Assembly (NCBI RefSeq): GCF_041435335.1
Contig: NZ_CP108430.1
Location: 6,051,001 to 6,115,000 of the forward strand
Length of the DNA: 64,000 nucleotides
Source: Streptomyces sp. NBC_01283
GTDB taxonomy: Bacteria; Actinomycetota; Actinomycetes; Streptomycetales; Streptomycetaceae
Direction: 5' to 3'
This document shows positions 1 through 7,652 of the stretch, one piece after another (within the stretch, counting starts at the first letter, position 1; every line of letters starts with the position of its first letter). Position numbers and translations under genes: made by a program. The notes under the pieces are model-generated. The model ran no database searches and was not told where the DNA came from. It saw only the letters and a list, made by a program, of their open reading frames with translations.

Positions 1-1
1 G

Positions 2-61
2 GGGCTTCCCGAGCTGACGTCGACGAAGTACATCCTCACCGGCGACGGCCACACCCGCTGA
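2..61 (+). CDS. proA: Glutamate-5-semialdehyde dehydrogenase, C-terminal fragment
   Basis: Only the last 19 codons lie in the window, ending in TGA. The residues GLPELTSTKYILTGDGHTR match the conserved C-terminus of gamma-glutamyl phosphate reductase, the second enzyme of proline synthesis. The rest of the gene is upstream of the window. A strong hairpin starts on the last base of the stop codon. The identification rests on a short tail, but it is a distinctive one and fits the neighbouring nadD/rsfS synteny of streptomycetes. Confidence 0.8.
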   Translation, partial: GLPELTSTKYILTGDGHTR

Positions 62-88
62 GGCCGCCGAGTCGGAGAGCGGCGGCCT
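61..88 (+). terminator. Hairpin terminator after proA
   Basis: A perfect 9-bp inverted repeat (AGGCCGCCG at 61-69, CGGCGGCCT at 80-88) with a 10-nt loop starts on the last base of the proA stop codon. It has only a short AT stretch (AATT) after it, typical of actinomycete intrinsic terminators. Confidence 0.7.
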
Positions 89-139
89 AATTCCCTTACC
101 GTCTGCCCAGATTGCCCCTTCCGGGGCTAGGCTGGAAGG

Positions 140-712
140 GTGCCGGAGGACGTGGGGGGCACGCCGTCGTTTCCTGACGGCTGGGAGCCCGACGACGACC
201 ACGACCGCGGGGGTGCGGACGAAGAGTTCGCCTCCGTGGTCTTCGACGAGGCCTTCGTCAAGGCCGCCGAGATACATGAACCCACCGCGGTGGAGCGGCT
301 GTTGGCCGCCGCCCAGGCGCGGGCCGAGGCCTCCGAGGCCGAGAGCCGCCGGGCCCGCACCCGGGGCTCGGGCCGTGACGCGGCGGACGACGACCTCTAC
401 GACGAGGGCTTCGGCCCGGACGGCGGCGAGTTCGGCCACGACGCGGACCTCGACGACGTGTACGACCGGGAGTTCACCGAGGACGGATACGGCCGCCAGG
501 GCTATGGCGGCCGCAACCGCTGGCACCGCCCGGTCGCCTGGATGCTCGCCCTCGTGATGGGCATAGGCATGGTCGCGCTCGCCTTCACCGCTGTCTACCG
601 CGGCGCGTCGGCGGGCCGCCAGGACCCTTCCCCGCCGCCGGTGTCCACGGAGCCGTCGGCCTCCGCCGAGTACGGCCCGCCGCCGGTGTCGGCGACGCCC
701 CGCACCCCGTGA
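140..712 (+). CDS. Single-pass membrane protein with SVVFDEAF motif
   Basis: A 190-aa protein starting at a GTG preceded by GGAAG. The N-terminal half is acidic and cytoplasmic in character. It contains the segment SVVFDEAFVKAAEIHE (about residues 32-47), then an Ala/Glu-rich helix and a Gly/Asp/Tyr-rich linker. One transmembrane segment (about 133-153) leads to a short Pro/Ser-rich tail. The next gene carries nearly the same SVVFDE motif in the same position relative to its membrane segment, so the two are probably diverged partners. No enzymatic motif is visible. The family is found downstream of proA in streptomycetes, but I know of no function I can assign from sequence. Confidence 0.75.
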   Translation: MPEDVGGTPSFPDGWEPDDDHDRGGADEEFASVVFDEAFVKAAEIHEPTAVERLLAAAQARAEASEAESRRARTRGSGRDAADDDLYDEGFGPDGGEFGHDADLDDVYDREFTEDGYGRQGYGGRNRWHRPVAWMLALVMGIGMVALAFTAVYRGASAGRQDPSPPPVSTEPSASAEYGPPPVSATPRTP

Positions 713-778
713 GAAGTTGTCAGAACTTGTCGCGTACCAGGGCGTTTACCTGACCGCGCGGAGACCTACCCTGAAGGT

Positions 779-1846
779 ATGGGCGGGCCAGGAGAACCAC
801 CTGAGGGGACACCCGAGGGTGCTCCCGCCGGTGGTGAGGACGAGTACCGATCCGTCGTGTTCGACGAGTCGTTCGTCCGCGCCGCGCGGCTCCAGGAGTA
901 CTCCGCGCAGGAGCGCATGAGTGACCACACCCATGCGGTGCGCCGCCGTCCAGCCCGCCACCGGCACCTCTCCAGACAGGCCGTGATCCTCGTCGTGCTG
1001 ATCGCCGTCGCCTTCGGCACCGCGATCTACATGGGCGTACGCCACCCGTACCAGAACCCGGCCGCCCAGCGCCCCGAGCCGCTGCGGATGACGGTCATCC
1101 CGCTCGCCCCGCCGGGGCCCGTGCCCGGCGCCGAGAAGGTGGCCGAGCTGTACGAGCACAGTCCGGCCGCGCAGTTCCGGGTGGGCGCGTCCGGCATCAA
1201 CCTCCCCGCCGCGCACCGGACCTCGCACTTCTCGGACGGTCAGGTGATGACCGCGCTGACCACCGCCAAGGACTATCTCGTGGAGTCGTCGCTCGACCCG
1301 GACGTCCTCACCGGCGGCGCCGTGCGCTCCACGAGGATCCTGCTCGACCCGAGGCAGCTCGACCAGTTCGACGAGAGCTTCGCCCACCCGGCGGCCGACG
1401 GCCGGCACGCGCCCACCGGCTGGCTGGTGCGGTTCGACCCGACGAGGACCGCCCTCGCCTCGCCCGGCATCCGCGTCCACGGCACGCTGCACGCCACCGA
1501 GGCGGACAAGAACACCCTTGAGGTGTCCTCGGACCACACCTTCGTCTACGCGCTGCGGCCGGCCGGCAAGGGCGAGCACGTCAAGGCCTCGCTGTTCACC
1601 GTCCGCCGTGAGCTGCAGTTCCGCTTCGACCGCGACGACCTGCGGATGCGCCAGGCCGAGCTGCTCGTCTCGTACATGCAGGCGGGCCCGCTCGCCTGCT
1701 CCGCCGACGCCGCCAACCAGCTGCGGCCGCTGCTCGCCGGACAGAAGGCGAAGGCGGGCGGCCCCGCGGGCACCGACCCGTACGCGACGGGCGATGCCAC
1801 GGCGCTGTGCGGCTCGCTCTCGGCGGCCGCCCAGCCCTCGCTCTGA
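779..1846 (+). CDS. Membrane protein with SVVFDESF motif and extracytoplasmic domain
   Basis: A 355-aa protein. Residues 25-36 read SVVFDESFVRAA, matching the motif of the upstream 190-aa protein. A basic stretch (RRRPARHRH) precedes a single transmembrane helix at about 68-86. The remaining roughly 265 residues should be extracytoplasmic and contain two Cys residues (in ACSAD and ALCGS) that could form a disulfide. The start is an ATG 66 bp after the preceding stop. The two genes are probably co-transcribed. No catalytic signature is recognised. The paired N-terminal motif suggests the two proteins bind the same cytoplasmic partner, which is inference. Confidence 0.75.
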   Translation: MGGPGEPPEGTPEGAPAGGEDEYRSVVFDESFVRAARLQEYSAQERMSDHTHAVRRRPARHRHLSRQAVILVVLIAVAFGTAIYMGVRHPYQNPAAQRPEPLRMTVIPLAPPGPVPGAEKVAELYEHSPAAQFRVGASGINLPAAHRTSHFSDGQVMTALTTAKDYLVESSLDPDVLTGGAVRSTRILLDPRQLDQFDESFAHPAADGRHAPTGWLVRFDPTRTALASPGIRVHGTLHATEADKNTLEVSSDHTFVYALRPAGKGEHVKASLFTVRRELQFRFDRDDLRMRQAELLVSYMQAGPLACSADAANQLRPLLAGQKAKAGGPAGTDPYATGDATALCGSLSAAAQPSL

Positions 1847-1848
1847 AC

Positions 1849-1893
1849 CCTGCGGGTCCTGCGGGTCCTGCGGGTCCTGCGGGACCTGAGGGT
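1849..1893. repeat. 9-bp tandem repeat (CCTGCGGGT), five copies
   Basis: Three exact and two one-base-variant copies of CCTGCGGGT lie directly downstream of the stop at 1846, in the gap between convergent genes. A GC-rich inverted segment (GGGTCCCAGGGGCCC) follows and may help end transcription from either side. Confidence 0.8.
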
Positions 1894-1920
1894 CCCAGGG
1901 GCCCTGACCGGCTTCGGCGG

Positions 1921-3048
1921 TTACCCGGCTTCGTCGGTCGGCGGGTCGTCGTTCCGGCCGCCGCCCTGCTTCCCGCTCTGTCCGCCCTGCCCGGTCTGAC
2001 CGCCCTGCCCGGTGAACTTTCCGCGCAGTTTGCCGCCCAGGTCGCCCGCGCCGCCCGCGATGTCGGTGACCAGCTTCATCAGCGGGTCCTTGCTGTTGCG
2101 GACGTCGTCCGTGTAGCTGGAGGCCGACTGGCGGAAGGAGTCCGACACCGAGGTGTCCTTGTCCTCGTCGCGGCGGGGGTAGTGGCCGTCCATGATCCGC
2201 TGGTAGTCGCGGGTCTCGGCCCACTTCTTCAGCTCGGCCGCGCGCACGGTGGTGAAGGGGTGCGTACGCGGCAGGACGTTCAGGATCTTCAGGACCGAGT
2301 CGCGCAGATCGCCCCCGGCCTCGTACTCCTTGGCCTGCTCCAGGAACGCGTCCACGTTCATCTCGTGCAGGTGGTTGCCGCCCGCGATCTTCATCAGGCC
2401 GCGCATCGACGCCTTGAGGTCCTGGCCCACCAGGAGCCCCGCGCGGTCCGCCGACAGCTCGGACTTGCGGAACCACTCGCGCAGGGCGGTCACGATCGCC
2501 ATGATCGCCACGTTGCCGAGGGGGATCCAGGCGACCTTGAGCGCGAGGTTGGTGAGGAAGAGCAATATCGTCCGGTACACCGAATGGCCGGAGAGGGCGT
2601 GGCCCACCTCGTGACCGACGACCGCGCGCATCTCCTCCTCGTCGAGCAGCTCGACGAGACCCGTGGTCACCACGATGATCGGCTCGTCCAGGCCGATGCA
2701 CATCGCGTTCGGGTTCGGGTCCTGGGTCACGTACATCGGCGGGACCTTCTCCAGGTCCAGGATGTAACAGGCGTCGCGCAGCATGGTGTTGAGGTGCGCG
2801 AACTGTGCGTCGGAGACCCGTACGGAGTCCGAGAGGAACAGGAGACGCAGGCTCCGCTCGGGGAGCAGCCCGCTGAGTGCCTTGAAGACGGTGTCGAAGC
2901 CGCTGAGCCTGCGCAGGGCCACCAGGGCCGAGCGGTCGGCCGGGTGTTCGTACGCCCGTGACGAGATGCCGGGGAAGCGCCTGCGCTGCCTGCTCGGCAC
3001 GTTCTCGTGGCCACCGCCCTGCCGGCCGTGGTCGTTGTCGTCGGTCAT
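1921..3048 (-). CDS. M48-family zinc metalloprotease (HtpX/Ste24-like)
   Basis: A 375-aa protein with the zinc-protease motif HEVGH at residues 146-150. The downstream third-ligand region SELSADRAG (Glu about 197) completes the peptidase M48 signature. Hydrophobic stretches before and after the motif (about 157-190) suggest membrane association with a cytoplasmic active site, as in HtpX-type proteases of membrane protein quality control. The C-terminus is Gly/Gln-rich. The chosen start is ATG at 3048 (MTDDND). An ATG 15 bp upstream (3063) is equally possible. The gene is convergent with the preceding membrane-protein gene and divergent from the small membrane gene at 3149. Confidence 0.85.
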   Translation of the reverse strand: MTDDNDHGRQGGGHENVPSRQRRRFPGISSRAYEHPADRSALVALRRLSGFDTVFKALSGLLPERSLRLLFLSDSVRVSDAQFAHLNTMLRDACYILDLEKVPPMYVTQDPNPNAMCIGLDEPIIVVTTGLVELLDEEEMRAVVGHEVGHALSGHSVYRTILLFLTNLALKVAWIPLGNVAIMAIVTALREWFRKSELSADRAGLLVGQDLKASMRGLMKIAGGNHLHEMNVDAFLEQAKEYEAGGDLRDSVLKILNVLPRTHPFTTVRAAELKKWAETRDYQRIMDGHYPRRDEDKDTSVSDSFRQSASSYTDDVRNSKDPLMKLVTDIAGGAGDLGGKLRGKFTGQGGQTGQGGQSGKQGGGRNDDPPTDEAG

Positions 3049-3148
3049 TGCCCCATCCCCCATGCTCGTCCAGTCATGCCCCCGAGGTGGGCCCCAGCCT
3101 AGGCGGAGATACCGTGACAGGGCAGCACAGCGAATGGAGTCGCCCGTC

Positions 3149-3466
3149 ATGCCCGTCATGGAGCACAGCGCCGCAGCCCGCCACTGGGTCACGGAGGCGG
3201 CCGCGCTGGCCGCGAAGGAGCAGGGGGCGGGCAATCTGCTCCGCGTCGTGCTGATCGTCATGGTCGTCGGCTGCGTGCTCGTGGCGTGGTTCCTGCTGCG
3301 CGGTTACCGCCAGGGTGCGGACGCCGAGCGGGGGAGCGGTGACGCCGAGCGCCCCGGCAAGGGTGCCGAGCCGGATGCGGCGCCGGATGCCGAGCCGGAT
3401 GCCGCGCCCCGTGAAGGCCGTGCCGGTGAGGGCGACGAGAACGACCGCGCCGACCACAACAGCTGA
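3149..3466 (+). CDS. Small membrane protein, unknown
   Basis: A 105-aa protein (MPVMEHSAAARHWVTEA start) with one strongly hydrophobic helix (LLRVVLIVMVVGCVLVAWFLL, about residues 29-49). It is followed by a charged low-complexity tail with repeats of the type EPDAAPDAEPDAAP. GGAG nine bases before the ATG at 3149 favours this start; ATGs at 3134 and 3158 are in frame. It is divergent from the M48 protease gene. Function unknown. Confidence 0.65.
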   Translation: MPVMEHSAAARHWVTEAAALAAKEQGAGNLLRVVLIVMVVGCVLVAWFLLRGYRQGADAERGSGDAERPGKGAEPDAAPDAEPDAAPREGRAGEGDENDRADHNS

Positions 3467-3550
3467 GTCGACGTGAGCTCTGCCGGTGCCCCCGCATACG
3501 ATGGCCCGGAAGTCTTTGTCCCGCCCACCTCCGGATAGGTCCTGCCGACG

Positions 3551-3712
3551 ATGAGCCTCCACAGCACCGCCTCCCAGCTGGTCACTCTCGCCTCCGAGGG
3601 TGAGCACGGCGGCAGGCACGAAAGCCTCAGCCCTCTCATCACCGGTGGTGGCGCGTTCGTCGTGCTGCTGCTGCTCCTGTGGATCACCACCCGTTTCAAC
3701 CGCGACCGCTGA
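3551..3712 (+). CDS. Small conserved membrane protein (53 aa)
   Basis: MSLHSTASQLVTLASEGEHG begins a 53-residue protein with a hydrophobic helix (GGGAFVVLLLLLWITTRF, about residues 32-49) ending NRDR. Proteins of this size and ending occur next to nadD in streptomycetes. No function is known to me. It sits 63 bp upstream of nadD. Confidence 0.7.
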   Translation: MSLHSTASQLVTLASEGEHGGRHESLSPLITGGGAFVVLLLLLWITTRFNRDR

Positions 3713-3775
3713 CCGGTCTCACGGAACGGACGGCTGAAACAGAGCCCGTCGACCGGGCCGGTAGGGTCTGCACGC

Positions 3776-4414
3776 ATGGGAGAGCAGGACATGCCTACCG
3801 GTCCCGGCACCGGCCCGGCCAGCAAGGGGAAACGCCGCCTGGGCGTCATGGGCGGAACGTTTGACCCGATCCACCACGGACACCTCGTGGCGGCCCAGGA
3901 GGTCGCCGCGCAGTTCCACCTCGACGAGGTGGTGTTCGTGCCGACCGGGCAGCCCTGGCAGAAGAGCGACAAGGTGGTGTCCCCGGCGGAGGACCGTTAT
4001 CTGATGACGGTCATCGCGACGGCCGAGAACCCGCAGTTCTCGGTGAGCCGCATCGACATCGACCGCGGCGGACCGACCTACACGACGGACACGCTGCGCG
4101 ATCTGCGCACGCTCAATCCCGACACCGACCTCTTCTTCATCACGGGCGCCGACGCCCTCGGCCAGATCCTCACCTGGCGCTACACCGAAGAGCTGTTCTC
4201 CCTGGCGCACTTCATCGGGGTCACCCGGCCCGGCCATACGCTGGCCGACCCGGGCCTGCCGGAGGGTGGCGTCTCGCTGGTGGAGGTCCCGGCCCTCGCC
4301 ATCTCGTCCACGGACTGCCGTGCGCGGGTCGCGAAGGGGGACCCCGTCTGGTACCTGGTGCCGGACGGTGTGGTGCGTTATATCGACAAGCGAGAGCTGT
4401 ACCGCGGCGATTGA
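3776..4414 (+). CDS. nadD: Nicotinate-nucleotide adenylyltransferase
   Basis: A 212-aa cytoplasmic enzyme of NAD synthesis that joins nicotinate mononucleotide and ATP to give deamido-NAD. The nucleotidyltransferase motif [12 protein letters not shown] is at about residues 26-37, with the (H/T)xGH signature. [10 protein letters not shown] near the C-terminus is the ISSTxxR motif of the family. Length is normal. The ATG at 3776 has no clear Shine-Dalgarno, but TAGGGT lies 9 bp upstream and could serve as a -10 box for leaderless transcription. An ATG five codons in (MPTGPG) is an alternative. The next gene begins 16 bp after the stop. Confidence 0.95.
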   Translation: MGEQDMPTGPGTGPASKGKRRLGVMGGTFDPIHHGHLVAAQEVAAQFHLDEVVFVPTGQPWQKSDKVVSPAEDRYLMTVIATAENPQFSVSRIDIDRGGPTYTTDTLRDLRTLNPDTDLFFITGADALGQILTWRYTEELFSLAHFIGVTRPGHTLADPGLPEGGVSLVEVPALAISSTDCRARVAKGDPVWYLVPDGVVRYIDKRELYRGD

Positions 4415-4430
4415 GCCGAGAGGGGCACCG

Positions 4431-6206
4431 GTGAACGACCGACAGTACGACCCGTATGCGGGCGGCGACCCGTATGCGGGCGAGTACGCGGCTGATCAGT
4501 ACCAGGTCGTCGGGTACGACGAGTACGGGCAGCCGGTGTACCAGCAGGTACAGCCCTCGGCTTCGTACGACCAGTACGGGGCTCAGGCCCAGCAGCAGCA
4601 ATCGCAGCAGCAATCGCAGCAGCAGCCGCCCCAGCAGCAACAGCAGCAGCCGCAGGGCTACGGGTACGACCCGTACGCGACGGGGCAGCAGGCTCCTGTC
4701 CCGCCGTACGACTCTTCGTACGGCACCGGGGCGTACGGCTCCGATTCCTACGACTCCGCTTCGTACGGGACGTACGACCAGCAGCAGGCCCACCAGCAGC
4801 CCCAGCAGGCCCACCAGCAGCAGGCAGCCCAGGCCCAGCAGACGCAGACCGGCTGGATCCCGCAGCAGTCGCGGCAGCCGGAACCGGAACCCGAGGCGGA
4901 GCCCGAGCCCCGGCGCCCGCAGGAGCGCGAGCGCGACCCCGCGTACGAGACCCAGCAGTTCTCCTTCATCGAGGAGCCGGACGAAGAGTCCGAAGACGTC
5001 ATCGACTGGCTGAAGTTCACCGAGAGCCGCACCGAGCGGCGCGAGGAGGCCAAGCGGCGCGGGCGTTCGAGGGTCGTCGCCCTCGTCGTGGTGCTCGCGC
5101 TCGTGATCGCGGGCGGCGTCGGCTACCTCTGGTACGCGGGCAAGCTGCCGGGCCTCTCGGACGACGCGGCCGGCGGCGGCGACGTGGCGGCCGGACCGCA
5201 GAACCGCGACGTGATCGTCGTCCACCTGCACAACACCAAGGGCGGCGGCACCTCCACCGCGCTCCTGGTGAACAACACCACCACCAAGCGCGGTGCCACC
5301 GTCCTGCTGCCCAACTCCCTCTCCGTGACGGACGACGAGGGCGCGGGGACGACGCTCGGCAAGTCGGTCGACGACGACGGTTCGACCGGTACCCGCGAGT
5401 CGATCGACAGCCTGCTCGGCACGCAGGTCGAGGGCACCTGGCGCCTCGACACCCCCTACCTGAACAACCTCGTCGAGCTGGTCGGCAACATCGACATCGA
5501 CACGGACGCCAATGTGCCGGACCCCAAGGCCAAGAAGGGCGAGGCGCCGCTCGTCAAGAAGGGCGAGCAGCAGACCCTGAGCGGCCCGATGGCCGTCGCG
5601 TACGCCACCTACCGCGCGACCGGCGAGTCCGAGACGGCCCAGCTGGGCCGGTTCGGGCAGGTCATGCAGGGCGTCCTGCGGAAGCTGTCGTCCGACCCGC
5701 AGGCCGCGACGACCACGGTCCAGTCGCTGGCCCAGATCCTGGACCCGTCCCTCAAGGAGAAGGACCTCGGCGCCTTCCTCGCCAAGCTCGCCGACCGTGC
5801 GAAGGGCGGCGACTACGCCACGCAGCTCCTCCCGGTGCAGCAGGACGGGACGCTGTCGGAGAAGGCCGGCGCGAGCGTGGTCAAGAACGTCCTGGGCGGC
5901 GCGGTCAAGAACCCGGACAAGGACGCGGCCGTACGGGTCGGCGTCAAGAACGCGTCCGGCAGCAAGGGCGCGGGACAGGAAGCGCGCATCTCGCTGGTCA
6001 ATGGCGGCTACACCTTCGTGGACGGCGGCGCGGGCTCCGGAGCCCAGGCCGCATCGCGGGTCACGTACGCCGACGCGGACAAGAAGGCGCAGGCCACCGA
6101 GGTCGCCAAGACCCTCGGCCTGCCGGACAGCGCGGTCCGCAAGGGCAAGACCGCACCGAACGCCGATGTGTCGGTCGTCCTCGGCCAGGACTACAAGGCG
6201 GGCTGA
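4431..6206 (+). CDS. LytR-CpsA-Psr-like protein with LytR_C domain and Gln-rich head
   Basis: A 591-aa protein from a GTG preceded by GAGAGGGG. The first roughly 200 residues are low complexity: Tyr/Asp/Pro-rich and then a Gln-rich tract. A transmembrane helix lies at about 216-238. The outer part resembles an LCP domain (about 255-450) followed by a LytR_C domain (about 495-591, with VGVKNASG near its start). LCP proteins attach wall polymers to peptidoglycan. The usual arginine-rich phosphate-binding positions are not evident: the strand normally ending in R/K-x-D-T reads GTSTALLVNN, and the ISIPRD-like stretch reads VLLPNSL. It may be non-catalytic. It sits tightly between nadD and rsfS. 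Confidence 0.8.
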   Translation: MNDRQYDPYAGGDPYAGEYAADQYQVVGYDEYGQPVYQQVQPSASYDQYGAQAQQQQSQQQSQQQPPQQQQQQPQGYGYDPYATGQQAPVPPYDSSYGTGAYGSDSYDSASYGTYDQQQAHQQPQQAHQQQAAQAQQTQTGWIPQQSRQPEPEPEAEPEPRRPQERERDPAYETQQFSFIEEPDEESEDVIDWLKFTESRTERREEAKRRGRSRVVALVVVLALVIAGGVGYLWYAGKLPGLSDDAAGGGDVAAGPQNRDVIVVHLHNTKGGGTSTALLVNNTTTKRGATVLLPNSLSVTDDEGAGTTLGKSVDDDGSTGTRESIDSLLGTQVEGTWRLDTPYLNNLVELVGNIDIDTDANVPDPKAKKGEAPLVKKGEQQTLSGPMAVAYATYRATGESETAQLGRFGQVMQGVLRKLSSDPQAATTTVQSLAQILDPSLKEKDLGAFLAKLADRAKGGDYATQLLPVQQDGTLSEKAGASVVKNVLGGAVKNPDKDAAVRVGVKNASGSKGAGQEARISLVNGGYTFVDGGAGSGAQAASRVTYADADKKAQATEVAKTLGLPDSAVRKGKTAPNADVSVVLGQDYKAG

Positions 6207-6214
6207 CGCACGGA

Positions 6215-6242
6215 CCCCGGCCGGGGGCCTTTCCGGCCGGGG
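6215..6242 (+). terminator. GC-rich hairpin between the LCP gene and rsfS
   Basis: CCCCGGCC (6215-6222) pairs with GGCCGGGG (6235-6242) around a GGGGGCCTTTCC loop, 9 nt after the stop codon. There is no U-tract, so it may attenuate rather than fully stop transcription into rsfS. Confidence 0.5.
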
Positions 6243-6340
6243 TGACGCAGCAGACAGGGTGATCGAGCGATCGTCGGGGGTGGTGTCGGCGGTCCGTGAG
6301 ACCCTTGGGGTGTCTTGACCACCTGAAGGAAAGCTCAACT

Positions 6341-6787
6341 GTGACCGCCACGGACCGCTCCATCGAGCTCATCAAGGTCGCCGCGCAATCGGCCGCCGAC
6401 AAGCTCGCGCACGACATCATCGCGTACGACGTCAGTGACGTGCTGTCGATCACCGACGCCTTCCTGCTCGCCTCCGCGCCCAACGACCGCCAGGTCAAGT
6501 CGATCGTCGACGAGATCGAGGAGCGGCTCAACAAGGAGCTCGGCGTCAAGCCGGTGCGCCGCGAGGGCGACCGCGAAGCCCGCTGGGTCCTCCTGGACTA
6601 CGTGGACATCGTGGTGCACGTCCAGCACAGCGAGGAGCGTGTCTTCTACGCCCTTGAGCGCCTGTGGAAGGACTGCCCCGAGATCGAGCTGCCCGCGGAC
6701 GCCGTCGCGACCCGCGGCAAGGCCGCCGAGCACGCAGAGCAGCGCGCCGCGGAGGAGGCAGCCGACCTGGACGGTGAGCTTCGGTGA
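6341..6787 (+). CDS. rsfS: Ribosome silencing factor RsfS
   Basis: A 148-aa protein of the RsfS/Iojap family, which binds ribosomal protein uL14 and blocks subunit joining when nutrients are short. The family core is clear: DVLSITDAFLLASAPNDRQV followed by WVLLDYVDIVVHVQ and then ERVFYALERLW. The GTG start at 6341 has AAGGAAAG about 9 bp upstream. The C-terminus has an extra Ala/Glu-rich tail. The TGA overlaps the next gene's GTG by 4 bp (GTGA), so translation is probably coupled. Confidence 0.93.
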   Translation: MTATDRSIELIKVAAQSAADKLAHDIIAYDVSDVLSITDAFLLASAPNDRQVKSIVDEIEERLNKELGVKPVRREGDREARWVLLDYVDIVVHVQHSEERVFYALERLWKDCPEIELPADAVATRGKAAEHAEQRAAEEAADLDGELR

Positions 6788-7425
6788 CCAGCCCCGGCTG
6801 CCGGATCATCCTGTGGCGGCACGGCCAGACGGCCTGGAACCTGGAGCGCCGCTTCCAGGGCTCCACGGACATCGAGCTGACCGACACAGGTGTCGCGCAG
6901 GCCAGGCGCGCCGCCCGGCTGCTCGCCTCGCTGAAGCCGGACGCCATCGTGGCGTCCGACCTCAAGCGGGCGGCGGCCACCGCGAACGAACTCGCGACCC
7001 TCACCGGCCTGCCCGTCCAGCACGAGCAGGGTCTCCAGGAGACGTACGCCGGTGAGTGGCAGGGCCTGACGCACGACGAGATCATCGCGCGCTTCGGCGA
7101 CCAGTACGCTGCGTGGAAGCGCGGCGAATCGGTGCGCCGGGGCGGCGGCGAGCTCGAGACCGAGGTCGCCGACCGGGCCGCGCCGATCGTGCTGCGCCAT
7201 GCCGAGAAGCTGCCGGAGAACGGCACGCTCGTGGTGGTCAGCCACGGCGGCACGATCCGCACGACCATCGGCCGTCTCCTCGGCCTGGAGTCGTATCACT
7301 GGGAGGGCCTCGGCGGGCTCTCCAACTGCTGCTGGTCCGTGCTCGGCCAGGGCGCGCGGGGCTGGCGCCTGCTGGAGCACAACGCCGGCACACTGCCGGA
7401 GCCGGTGCTCGGCGACGACGACTAG
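6784..7425 (+). CDS. Histidine phosphatase family protein (phosphoglycerate mutase-like)
   Basis: A 213-aa protein with the catalytic RHGQT motif near the N-terminus (residues 11-15). SDLKRAAATA follows, and the second catalytic His is in VVVSHGGTIR. These are hallmarks of the two-histidine phosphatase clan. Being alone in an operon with rsfS, it is more likely a phosphatase of unknown substrate than the glycolytic mutase. It starts by a 4-bp overlap with rsfS. No terminator is obvious before the tRNA promoter. Confidence 0.88.
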   Translation: MTSPGCRIILWRHGQTAWNLERRFQGSTDIELTDTGVAQARRAARLLASLKPDAIVASDLKRAAATANELATLTGLPVQHEQGLQETYAGEWQGLTHDEIIARFGDQYAAWKRGESVRRGGGELETEVADRAAPIVLRHAEKLPENGTLVVVSHGGTIRTTIGRLLGLESYHWEGLGGLSNCCWSVLGQGARGWRLLEHNAGTLPEPVLGDDD

Positions 7426-7490
7426 CGCGGGTGCGGGAGCGGATGCCAGAGCCGCTGGTCGGAGGGCCCGGGAGGGCCCGCCACCCGGAT

Positions 7491-7520
7491 TTCACATTCC
7501 GGCCCGGCGCAGGCTAAAGT
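7491..7520 (+). promoter_or_regulatory. Putative promoter of the first tRNA-Ala
   Basis: TTCACA (7491-7496) and TAAAGT (7515-7520) are separated by 18 bp and lie about 60 bp before the tRNA. This arrangement is consistent with a vegetative sigma (HrdB-type) promoter. Inferred from spacing only. Confidence 0.5.
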
Positions 7521-7579
7521 TCTTCTTGTTCGCCCGCCGAGCGGGACAGAACATCATGCGGCTCCGCCGCATGGCGCAC

Positions 7580-7652
7580 GGGGCTATAGCTCAGTTGGTA
7601 GAGCGCCTGCATGGCATGCAGGAGGTCAGGAGTTCAATTCTCCTTAGCTCCA
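7580..7652 (+). tRNA. tRNA-Ala (anticodon GGC)
   Basis: A 73-nt cloverleaf. The acceptor GGGGCTA pairs with TAGCTCC plus discriminator A. The D arm has GCTCAGTTGGTAGAGC. The anticodon stem CCTGC/GCAGG encloses loop ATGGCAT, giving anticodon GGC for GCC/GCU codons. The T arm contains GTTCAATTC. CCA is only partly encoded (A then CA). A second identical copy lies at 11947-12019. Confidence 0.97.

Noticed and set aside
746..2701. A 651-codon minus-strand frame covering 746-2701
   Set aside because: It spans two well-supported genes in other frames and includes the PQDPQDP artefact of a 9-bp tandem repeat.
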